Shown in pieces: positions 33,226 to 41,008 of a stretch of 44,607 nucleotides of DNA (position 1 is the stretch's first letter; every line of letters starts with the position of its first letter). Both the position numbers and the translations under genes were made by a program. This stretch comes from Acidobacteriaceae bacterium. GTDB lineage: Bacteria; Acidobacteriota; Terriglobia; Terriglobales; Acidobacteriaceae. A model generated the notes under the pieces. That model saw only the letters and a list, made by a program, of their open reading frames with translations. It was not told the DNA's origin and did not search any database. The stretch covers positions 1-44,607 of the forward strand of contig PLJN01000152.1 of NCBI GenBank assembly GCA_003140235.1, read 5' to 3'.

Positions 33226-35694
33226 TCACTCATACTTCAAAGCGCGCAACGGCTCGACTTGCATCGCCCGCCGGGCCGGAATGAAAGACGCCAGCAATCC
33301 CACCGCCGCTAGCATGACTGCACCGAGCCCCAAGGTCAGCGGATCGGTAGGGCTCACGCCAACTAGCAAAGATGAAATGCCGCGCATGAGAACAAATGTG
33401 AGAATCAATCCAATGACCACACCGGCTCCTACCAGGACAAAGCCCTGACGCATCACCATTTTGAGAATGTCTCCGCGGCCCGCGCCCAGGGCCATGCGGA
33501 CGCCAATTTCGTGTGTGCGCTGGGCCGCAACGTAGGAGATCACGCCGTACACGCCGACCAGCGCCAGGATGAGGCCAATCGCACCGAGCGTAACGGCAAA
33601 GTATTTGCCCATGCGAAACAGGAAAAAGCCGTTCACTCCACCCAGAGATTCCTCCATGCTTTGCACGTCGGTCAGAGGTAGTCCCGGAGCGAGTGCATGA
33701 ATCTGCCGGTCGACATCCGGAATCAAAGCTTCCGGCAGGCCGGCGGTCCGCACTTGCAGTGTGATAAATGTTGTGGGACTCTGCGCCTGCGGAACGTAGT
33801 AAAACAAAGTGGTATCGTCCACCGGATCGTTATATCGGCCTTGCTTCGTCAAGCCCACGACTTCAAGGAAGGGGCCGGCCAGGCCTTTCGCGCTGAAGCG
33901 TTTTCCGAGCGGGTCTTCGTTGGGCCAGATTTTTTTCGCCATGGCCTCGTTGATCGTTGCGACCTGTGGGGATTTGTCCGTGTCCTGTTCGTTGAATCCG
34001 CGGCCGCGCAGCAGCGGTACGCGCATGGTGGAGAAGTAGGCAGGATCAACGCTGTTATACAGGGCGCTGGGGACGGCATCTTTATCGGACGCTGACTTTC
34101 CCTCGGGGTAAACTGCGCTGCCACTATTGGAATAACCCATCGGCACAGTAGATGCGATGCTCACCGATTGCACGCCGGGCAGCACGCGGACGCGGTCTTC
34201 CATGTCGCGGAAGAACTGTTTGGTGCGCGCAGCATCGAATCCGATGGTCTGTGTCTGCATGGTTACATTGAGCACGTTGTGCGGATCAAAGCCCAGGTAA
34301 TTATGTTCCGCATTCTGCGCGCTGCGTACAAACAGTCCGGCGGCCACCAGCAACATGAGCGAGACCGCAACTTGCAGCACAACCAGCGCGCTGCGCACGC
34401 GCGAACGTCCGCTACCCAGGACGCCGCGGCTACCTTCATGCAGCACTTTGTTGAAATCACCGCGAGCAGCGCGCCACGCCGGCGCCAGGCCGACAATCGC
34501 GCCGGTTACCAACGCGGCGAGCAACCCAAAACTGAATACCCGCCAGTCAAAACCGAAGTCAAACCGCAGCGGAGTGCCTGCCACTTCAAGACGAATGGAG
34601 CTAATCAATTGACTGGCCCAGCTCCCAACCAGCAGTCCCGCGCCGCCGCCCAGCAGTGCCAGCAGAATGCTCTCCGTCATGAGCTGCCGGACAATCCGCG
34701 TGCGCGCCGCGCCCAGCGCTGTGCGGATGGCCATCTCGCGCTCACGGGCTGTGGCCCGTACCAGAACAATGTTGGCGACGTTGGAACATGCGAGCAGCAA
34801 CACCAGGCCGGCCAACCCCATGAACACAATGCCTGCGATTACCGTCCCGTTACCCGGATCGGGATCGGGCCGGGCCAGCCTCTCGGGGTAGAGCCTGTAA
34901 CTCACTCCTTTGCTGGTGTCTGGATGCTGCTGGGCCAGCCGCTGCCCAACCACATCCACGGAGCCCTGCGCCCGCTGACGGCTGATTCCCGGCTGGAGCA
35001 CTCCCAAGACTTTCAAATTGCGCGAGTCACGTTTGGTCCAATACTCGTTCTTGTCCGCACGCTGGCTCCACAGTGTTTCCAAGCCCATAGGCAGATAGGC
35101 TTGCATGTCCACGAGTGAGTAGAGACCATGGAAACTTTCGGGTGTGACGCCCACTACGGTAAACGTGTGTCCATTGAGTTTGACCTGCTGGCCGACAATA
35201 TTGGGATCGGCGTTGAAGCGTTTCTTCCAGTATCCGTATCCCAGCACGACTACTTGTTCGGTGCCCAGCTTTTCCGTTTCCGGGCCGTAGATCAAACGTC
35301 CCTCGACTGGCTTCAAACCCAGCGCCGGGAAATAATTTCCGCTGACGTAGCTCAGAATAACCGGCTCGGTCCGATTCCCAGACTCGAAGCCGGCGAGGTT
35401 CACCGAGTAAGCCAATACATCAGAGAATCCGTTTGCCTGGGCGCGCATGTCTTGAAAGTCGGCGTAGGAGAGGTCGCTGAAAGAGTCGCTACCCTGCCGC
35501 TGTCCGCCAAAAACCACCAGCCGGTCGGCATTGGCCACCGGCAAAGGCCGCAGCATGACTCCATTCAGCGCGCTAAAAATAGTGGTATTGGCGCCAATCC
35601 CCAGCGCCAAAGTCAGCGTGGCCACCAGAGTCATGCCAGGATTCTTCAGCAGCATGCGGATCCCGTAGCGAATGTCCTGTAATAAAGTTCCCAT
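33226..35694 (-). CDS. ADOP-type (acidobacterial duplicated orphan permease) MacB/FtsX-like protein
   Basis: An 822-residue permease. The ATG at 35694 has GGAGG 6 nt upstream and begins MGTLLQDIRYGIRMLLKNPG, the classic ADOP start. It has two copies of the MacB periplasmic core plus FtsX membrane module: the first helix is followed by the periplasmic domain (about 50-270) and three helices (about 300-420). The second half repeats this and ends FIPARRAMQVEPLRALKYE. No ATPase gene is adjacent, as the family name implies. It probably moves or shears something across the envelope; the substrate is unknown. Confidence 0.93.
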   Translation of the reverse strand: MGTLLQDIRYGIRMLLKNPGMTLVATLTLALGIGANTTIFSALNGVMLRPLPVANADRLVVFGGQRQGSDSFSDLSYADFQDMRAQANGFSDVLAYSVNLAGFESGNRTEPVILSYVSGNYFPALGLKPVEGRLIYGPETEKLGTEQVVVLGYGYWKKRFNADPNIVGQQVKLNGHTFTVVGVTPESFHGLYSLVDMQAYLPMGLETLWSQRADKNEYWTKRDSRNLKVLGVLQPGISRQRAQGSVDVVGQRLAQQHPDTSKGVSYRLYPERLARPDPDPGNGTVIAGIVFMGLAGLVLLLACSNVANIVLVRATAREREMAIRTALGAARTRIVRQLMTESILLALLGGGAGLLVGSWASQLISSIRLEVAGTPLRFDFGFDWRVFSFGLLAALVTGAIVGLAPAWRAARGDFNKVLHEGSRGVLGSGRSRVRSALVVLQVAVSLMLLVAAGLFVRSAQNAEHNYLGFDPHNVLNVTMQTQTIGFDAARTKQFFRDMEDRVRVLPGVQSVSIASTVPMGYSNSGSAVYPEGKSASDKDAVPSALYNSVDPAYFSTMRVPLLRGRGFNEQDTDKSPQVATINEAMAKKIWPNEDPLGKRFSAKGLAGPFLEVVGLTKQGRYNDPVDDTTLFYYVPQAQSPTTFITLQVRTAGLPEALIPDVDRQIHALAPGLPLTDVQSMEESLGGVNGFFLFRMGKYFAVTLGAIGLILALVGVYGVISYVAAQRTHEIGVRMALGAGRGDILKMVMRQGFVLVGAGVVIGLILTFVLMRGISSLLVGVSPTDPLTLGLGAVMLAAVGLLASFIPARRAMQVEPLRALKYE

Positions 35695-35812
35695 CCAGTG
35701 CCTCCAGCCAGAAAACGATTCTCGGCAAAATAGTGAGAGCAGCAATCGGTCTGCCATAAGTCAGGCTTTGTAACCGACTGACCTCAAAGTAGATATACGT
35801 GTTCCAGACCCT

Positions 35813-35906
35813 GGCGGTTCGGTGGCGTTGTTCGATTTCGGACAGTTGGTTTCGAAATTGGACATACCAGCCGAAACCGCCCTGTTCCTCATGTCGGTGC
35901 TATAAA
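35813..35906 (+). promoter_or_regulatory. Possible promoter/operator region before the LolA-like gene
   Basis: An extended -10, TGC-TATAAA, ends at 35906, 27 nt before the chosen start. Upstream, TCGATTTCGGACA (35832) and TCGAAATTGGACA (35852) are 10/13-identical direct repeats exactly 20 bp apart. GGCGGTTCGG (35813) and CCGAAACCGCC (35871) form an imperfect inverted pair around them. No good -35 is present, which fits activator control. Confidence 0.35.
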
Positions 35907-35933
35907 ATGGCTCTTCCTTTCAAAGAGGCTCCA

Positions 35934-36785
35934 ATGCGCAAACTTTTTTATGCGATTGCGTTGCTCCTTACCAGTTGTTCTATTTTGCCCGCCCAAAGCG
36001 TGAACAAGATCATTGCCCGTCACCTGAAAGCGCTGGGCGTCGTGGATCGGCAGAGGGCCATTAAAACTGTCCGTCTAACTCAGCGGGCTGACACCGGCGA
36101 TCCGGCAGACAATTTCGATTTCACGGTCATGAGAAAAAGAGGCAACAGGTTTCGTGAGGAAGAACCCGCATCTGTTCCAGTGAACGAAATGAAAGGGGCG
36201 GAACCATCCGTACCTGTTCCTACTCGCGAGAAAGGTGAGATCGGCGGGTGCGACGGCCAGACGAGTTGGTCCAAGTATGCGGGCAATCCGGCGAAAATCG
36301 GCCTCGGGTACTGCGACGGTGCTGCCGATATAGATGGCCCGCTAATGGATTACAAGAAGAAGGGCTTCTCGGTTGTGCTGGTGGGAAAGGAAACCATCGA
36401 AGGCCAGGAACTCTATCACCTGAAGGTGACGGGCACTAAGACTGCTCCCTCGGTTCATTTCTATCTGGATGCCAAGACTTTCCTGCTGGCCAGAATCATC
36501 ACGGAAAACCACGGCCGGCACCAGGAAGACGTCTACAGCGACTGCCGCGAAGTCGACGGAATCATGGTTGCGTTTTGCGACGAGATGCGATTTTGGACGG
36601 TGCAAGACGATCCGGAGCTGGAAGATAAGGTTGCGTCTCCCAGAGTTGGTGAAGAATCACGCCAGAAGCAAATCGTCGAGAGAATCGAATTCAATGTTCC
36701 CCTGGACGATTCTCTGTTTGCCATTCCAGCGGACGCCGTAGATGGTACCGCAGTGAAAAATCCGTCAAAACGGACGATTCTGTAA
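35934..36785 (+). CDS. Exported LolA/outer-membrane-lipoprotein-sorting-like protein
   Basis: A 283-residue protein. The ATG at 35934 has AGAGG 5 nt upstream and opens a signal peptide (MRKLFYAIALLLTSCSILPA). The mature part, starting KIIARHLKALGV, then a half-barrel pattern with GFSVVLVGKETIEGQELYHL, FYLDAKTFLLARIITEN and IEFNVPLDDSLFAIP, resembles LolA-fold proteins common in Acidobacteria. A cysteine pair (GGCDGQTSW, YSDC) may form a disulfide. The function is not established. Confidence 0.75.
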   Translation: MRKLFYAIALLLTSCSILPAQSVNKIIARHLKALGVVDRQRAIKTVRLTQRADTGDPADNFDFTVMRKRGNRFREEEPASVPVNEMKGAEPSVPVPTREKGEIGGCDGQTSWSKYAGNPAKIGLGYCDGAADIDGPLMDYKKKGFSVVLVGKETIEGQELYHLKVTGTKTAPSVHFYLDAKTFLLARIITENHGRHQEDVYSDCREVDGIMVAFCDEMRFWTVQDDPELEDKVASPRVGEESRQKQIVERIEFNVPLDDSLFAIPADAVDGTAVKNPSKRTIL

Positions 36786-36844
36786 CTTTAAGAGCGATTG
36801 TGTCGCCTCCTTTGGGGGCTCGAGATATCTTTCCATCTCCCACC

Positions 36845-36886
36845 GCTCACGCGGTGTGCTCAATAATTGCGCCCGCGTTGCGGGCT
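36845..36886. repeat. Small hairpins upstream of the M2 peptidase gene
   Basis: CACCGC-TCAC-GCGGTG (36842-36857 region) and GCCCGC-GTT-GCGGGC (36870-36884 region) are two perfect 6-bp-stem hairpins in the 189-nt gap between the LolA-like and M2 peptidase genes. There is no T-run after them, so a simple terminator is unlikely. Confidence 0.4.
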
Positions 36887-36974
36887 CGTAAGGGGGTTTC
36901 GGGACCAATCGGCTTGCTACACAGCCACGCAAGAGCTACGCTAGCAGTTTCCGTTTTCCGTCGGAGGGGCAACT

Positions 36975-38876
36975 ATGTTTCGAAACCTATTGAAAGCCAC
37001 AGTCTTCATAACTGTCACACTGGCCGGTATTACTGCGCTCGCCCAGACAGCGCCGCGAACCCATTCTGCGTCTTCTTTTTCGGCAAAGAGCGTTTCGACG
37101 GAAGGCGTGCCCACTCTGGCGGAAGCGCAGGCGTTTATGAAACATGCGGAAGACGAGCTTGCGGATTTGGGAGTACGGGCATCGCGCGCCCAGTGGGTGT
37201 CGGAGAATTTCATTACCGATGACACGGAAGTGCTTTCCGCGCAGGCCCAGGAAAAACTCACCGCAGTGATGACCCAATTGGCGCTCGACACGCGGCGTTT
37301 TGACGGCCTGAAGATGCCACCGGAACTGGCCCGTAAATTTGTTCTATTGAAGCTCTCGCTGACGGCGCCCGCTCCCAACAATGACGCCGAGCGCAAAGAG
37401 CTCACGCAGATTGCCTCATCCATGGACGCGGAGTACGGCAAGGGCAAGTACTGCAAGCCGCAGGCGGATGGCAGCAAGAAATGCCAGTCGCTGGGCGATC
37501 TTTCGCGCATTCTGGCCACCAGCAATAATCCGGACGAGCTGCTCGATGCCTGGGTTGGGTGGCACAAGATTGCGCCGCCCATGCGTCAGCGCTACGCGCA
37601 TTTTGTCAGCCTCTCGAACAAGGGCGCGAAGGAGCTTGGCTTCAAAGACACAGGCGCGCTATGGCGGGCCAACTATGACATGACTCCGGACGAATTCAGC
37701 GCGGAGATTGAGCGGCTATGGCGCCAGGTTGAGCCGCTGTATGTTTCGCTGCACACGTATGTGCGCAAGCAGCTCATCAAGAAATACGGCAAAGCGGCGG
37801 AGCGCGCCGATGGCCTGATTCCCATTCAGATGACCGGCAACATGTGGGGACAGGAGTGGGGCAACATTTATCCCATCGTCGCGCCGTCGAATGCCGACAA
37901 GGGTTATGACTTGACCCAGCTTTTGAAAGACCACAAAGTGGACGAGCTGGGCATGGTCCGCGACGGCATTGGCTTTTTCAGCTCTCTGGGCTTTGCGCCT
38001 CCGGCTGAGACTTTCTGGGACCGCTCACTCTTCCTGAAGCCGCGCGATCGTGACGTGGTCTGCCACGCCAGCGCGTGGGACATTGACAACCTGGAAGATG
38101 TCCGCCTGAAGATGTGCATTGAAGTCGTGGATGACGATTTTGTGACTGTGCACCACGAACTCGGGCACAACTACTATCAGCGCGCTTATAAGAACCAGCC
38201 GCCTTTGTTTCAGGACAGCGCGAATGACGGCTTTCACGAAGCCGTGGGAGACACCATTGCGCTTTCCGTCACGCCGGAATATCTGAAGCAAATCGGTCTG
38301 CTCGACCACGTACCGCCGGAGAGCGCGGACATCGGGTATCTATTGAAGATGGCGCTCGATAAAGTTGCTTTCCTGCCGTTCGGCCTAACGATTGATCAGT
38401 GGCGCTGGAAGGTCTTCTCCGGGGAGATCACACCGGACCAATACAACAAAGCGTGGTGGGAGCTGAAGGCCAAATATCAGGGCGTGGCCCCGCCAGTAGA
38501 CCGGAGCGAAGCGGATTTTGATCCGGCCGCGAAGTATCACGTGGCCGCCAATGTTCCTTATGTGCGCTATTTCCTGGCGCGTATTCTTCAGTTCCAGTTC
38601 CAGCGCGCGCTGTGTCAGGCCGCGGGATTCAAGGGGCCGCTGCACCGGTGCTCTGTCTATCAGAACAAAGCTGCCGGCGAACGCCTGGCCAAGATGCTGA
38701 CCATGGGTAAGAGCAAGCCGTGGCCGGACGCGCTCGAAGCCATCAGCGGCCAGCGCCAGATGGACGCAACCGCGTTGCTCGATTATTTTGCGCCACTCAA
38801 AAAGTGGCTCGATGAACAAAACAAAGACCAAAAGCCAGGCTGGAAGGGAATGGACGGCGGTCCGCAATCGCACTAG
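36975..38876 (+). CDS. M2-family metallopeptidase (ACE-like dipeptidyl carboxypeptidase)
   Basis: A 633-residue secreted zinc peptidase related to angiotensin-converting enzyme. It has a signal peptide 1-23 (TVFITVTLAGITALAQ). The zinc site is HHELGHNYYQ (about residues 393-402), and the third ligand Glu is in NDGFHEAVGD, as in ACE. It should remove C-terminal dipeptides from peptides in the periplasm or outside. GGAGGGG is 5 nt before the ATG. It is full length, single-domain size. DUF4919, a small protein and ruvB follow closely on the same strand. Confidence 0.93.
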   Translation: MFRNLLKATVFITVTLAGITALAQTAPRTHSASSFSAKSVSTEGVPTLAEAQAFMKHAEDELADLGVRASRAQWVSENFITDDTEVLSAQAQEKLTAVMTQLALDTRRFDGLKMPPELARKFVLLKLSLTAPAPNNDAERKELTQIASSMDAEYGKGKYCKPQADGSKKCQSLGDLSRILATSNNPDELLDAWVGWHKIAPPMRQRYAHFVSLSNKGAKELGFKDTGALWRANYDMTPDEFSAEIERLWRQVEPLYVSLHTYVRKQLIKKYGKAAERADGLIPIQMTGNMWGQEWGNIYPIVAPSNADKGYDLTQLLKDHKVDELGMVRDGIGFFSSLGFAPPAETFWDRSLFLKPRDRDVVCHASAWDIDNLEDVRLKMCIEVVDDDFVTVHHELGHNYYQRAYKNQPPLFQDSANDGFHEAVGDTIALSVTPEYLKQIGLLDHVPPESADIGYLLKMALDKVAFLPFGLTIDQWRWKVFSGEITPDQYNKAWWELKAKYQGVAPPVDRSEADFDPAAKYHVAANVPYVRYFLARILQFQFQRALCQAAGFKGPLHRCSVYQNKAAGERLAKMLTMGKSKPWPDALEAISGQRQMDATALLDYFAPLKKWLDEQNKDQKPGWKGMDGGPQSH

Positions 38877-38887
38877 GGAGAACAACG

Positions 38888-39523
38888 ATGACTAAACGCT
38901 TTTATGTTGCCGTTCTGATTTCTTGCTTCTGCGCGCTTGCCTGTTCTGGTCAGGACGAAAAAAAGCCTGAACCAACACCGCCATCGGAATACGCGACTCT
39001 GCTGACTCGGGTGCAAGGCGGCGATTTGTCTATTGATTTTCAGCGGCTGCGGTTTTCCTATATGGAATCGCCCGAGCGCAAGCAGGCAAAGGATACGAGC
39101 GATCAGGAAAAGCAGATGTGGAAAGCGCTCAACACCGATGACTACAAAGAGGCCATCAAGGGCGCAGACGCTGTCCTGGCTGGCAAATTCGTAGATATGA
39201 ACGCGCATTTTGTGGAATCTCACGCCTACACCGGATTGCACGACACCAATAAGGCTGAGTACCACCGCGCGGTATTCAAGGGCCTGCTTGATTCCATTCT
39301 GCACTCGGGTGACGGCAAGAGCACCAAAACTGCTTACGTCGTGATTGCCGTAGACGAAGAATATGTTGTGCTCAACGTATTGGGATTAAGGCCGGGGAGC
39401 CAGGCTTTATTAGGCGATGGTGGACACCACTACGATCGTCTGGATGCCACAAACCCAAAAACAAACGAAACAGTGTCGCTGTACTTTAATGTCGACATTC
39501 CAATAAAGCACGAACTGAACTAG
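38888..39523 (+). CDS. DUF4919-family exported protein
   Basis: A 211-residue protein, 11 nt after the peptidase gene with GGGAG before the ATG. Signal peptide about 1-20, with CALAC at the end that could be a weak lipobox. The body (QGGDLSIDFQRLRFSYMESP, then LNTDDYKEAIKGADAVLAGK) is the DUF4919 pattern. It probably consists of TPR-like helices plus a small beta domain. The function is unknown; co-transcription with the M2 peptidase is likely. Confidence 0.82.
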   Translation: MTKRFYVAVLISCFCALACSGQDEKKPEPTPPSEYATLLTRVQGGDLSIDFQRLRFSYMESPERKQAKDTSDQEKQMWKALNTDDYKEAIKGADAVLAGKFVDMNAHFVESHAYTGLHDTNKAEYHRAVFKGLLDSILHSGDGKSTKTAYVVIAVDEEYVVLNVLGLRPGSQALLGDGGHHYDRLDATNPKTNETVSLYFNVDIPIKHELN

Positions 39524-39539
39524 CCGGGAGCTTGTAAAA

Positions 39540-39758
39540 ATGACACGCTGGGAACAATACGAAGTTCTGGTACAGAAGTCGGAAAAGAAGTGGGAAACGC
39601 TCGGCTTGTTTAGCGACGCGAAGCTCGCCTCGGCCGTAGCGTCGCAGCGTTCCGGCCGCGTGCGCTTGATCCAGGCCATTTATGAAAACAACAAGATGGT
39701 GAGCCAGGAGATCATCGCCGATCTGGGACATCTGCCTCACGGCACGAGGAATGCCTAG
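39540..39758 (+). CDS. Small 72-residue protein of unknown function
   Basis: A 72-residue soluble, charged protein (MTRWEQYEVLVQKSEKKWET start). It begins 16 nt after the DUF4919 stop with GGGAG 10 nt upstream and ends 43 nt before ruvB. The opening WEQYEVLVQKSEKKWE reads like a small conserved cytosolic domain with alternating strand and helix. I do not recognise a family. Placement and ribosome site make it a likely real gene. Confidence 0.6.
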   Translation: MTRWEQYEVLVQKSEKKWETLGLFSDAKLASAVASQRSGRVRLIQAIYENNKMVSQEIIADLGHLPHGTRNA

Positions 39759-39801
39759 CCAGTTCTGGTAAATTTATTTATTTCGCTTTACTATCGCCCT
39801 C

Positions 39802-40866
39802 ATGGCATCGCAGAATCCCAATCCGCTGGAGAAAGACAACGACAAAGAGAAAGATAAAGACCGCCTGGTTTCTGCCGTGCAGGGTGAAGACGATGCGTCG
39901 TTTGAACTCAAGCTGCGTCCCAAATTTCTGCGGGAGTTTATCGGCCAGCCCAAAGTCAAAGAGAACCTTGCCGTAGCCATCGAAGCCGCCAAGTCGCGCG
40001 GCGAGGCCCTCGACCATGTGCTGCTCTACGGCCCGCCGGGACTGGGCAAGACGACGCTGGCTACCATCATTGCCAATGAACTCGGCGTTGCGTATCAACA
40101 GACCGCCGGCCCGGCTGTGCAGATCAAGGGCGACCTCACGGCGATCCTGACTAATCTCGTGGACCGCCAAGTCATGTTTTTTGATGAAGTGCACCGCTTG
40201 CAGCCCGCGCTGGAAGAAATTCTTTACTCCGCGCTGGAGGATTACAAGCTCGACATCATCATTGGCCAGGGGCCTTCCGCACGCACGCATACGATTGATG
40301 TGGCCCCGTTCACGTTCGTAGGCGCCACCACCCGCGCGGGACTTCTTTCCGCGCCTTTGCGGTCGCGCTTTGGCATTCTGCTGCGGCTGGAGTTTTATAC
40401 CGCCGATGATCTCAAGTTCATCATCGAGCGCTCCGCGGAAATCATGGGCGTGGAAATTGATCCTGAAGGCGCGGAAGAACTCGCCGGACGCGCCCGCGGC
40501 ACGCCGCGCATTGCCAACCGTCTACTGCGGCGCGTGCGCGATTTTGCCCAGGTACGCAGCGCCGGACGGATCGACAAAGCCACGGCCCAAGCAGCGCTCG
40601 AGATGCTCGAAGTCGACAAGCACGGCTTTGATGAAGTTGACCGCAAGCTGCTGCTCACCATTATTCATAAGTACGGCGGCGGCCCGGTTGGGTTGGGCAC
40701 GCTGGCTGCGGCGTTAGCGGAAGAGCCGGATGCTCTCGAAGAAATCTACGAGCCCTTCTTGATCCAGATTGGTTTTCTTGATCGCACGCCGCGGGGACGC
40801 ATGGCCACCCGGCTGGCCTATGAGCATTTCGGTTTGAAGTATGGACGCCAACCGGAGCTGTTTTGA
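39802..40866 (+). CDS. ruvB: Holliday junction branch migration ATPase RuvB
   Basis: The motor of the RuvAB complex in recombinational repair. The 354-residue AAA+ protein has Walker [10 protein letters not shown] (77-85), Walker [10 protein letters not shown], sensor 1 GATTRAG, the arginine finger region PLRSRFGI and the C-terminal winged helix ending [11 protein letters not shown]. The first 30 residues are an extra Asp/Lys/Asn-rich extension before the conserved [12 protein letters not shown]. No Shine-Dalgarno is visible; TACTAT (39789) just before the ATG could be a -10 of a nearly leaderless transcript. ruvA and ruvC are not adjacent. Confidence 0.96.
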   Translation: MASQNPNPLEKDNDKEKDKDRLVSAVQGEDDASFELKLRPKFLREFIGQPKVKENLAVAIEAAKSRGEALDHVLLYGPPGLGKTTLATIIANELGVAYQQTAGPAVQIKGDLTAILTNLVDRQVMFFDEVHRLQPALEEILYSALEDYKLDIIIGQGPSARTHTIDVAPFTFVGATTRAGLLSAPLRSRFGILLRLEFYTADDLKFIIERSAEIMGVEIDPEGAEELAGRARGTPRIANRLLRRVRDFAQVRSAGRIDKATAQAALEMLEVDKHGFDEVDRKLLLTIIHKYGGGPVGLGTLAAALAEEPDALEEIYEPFLIQIGFLDRTPRGRMATRLAYEHFGLKYGRQPELF

Positions 40867-41008
40867 TACCGCGAATTTCCGGTGGCGAGCATCTCCGCCG
40901 ATCAACTGTTTAAAGCGTGTCTGATATAACTTTTCAGAGTTTCTGGAGTCTAAAGTTGCGTCGGAACGGCGGGGTTCCCAAAAAGGTTTGCTTTTCTTGA
41001 GAAGCATT

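Noticed and set aside
35799-35933. N-terminal extension of the LolA-like gene from 35799
   Set aside because: The ATG at 35934 has a ribosome site and begins a signal peptide; the extension would bury it.
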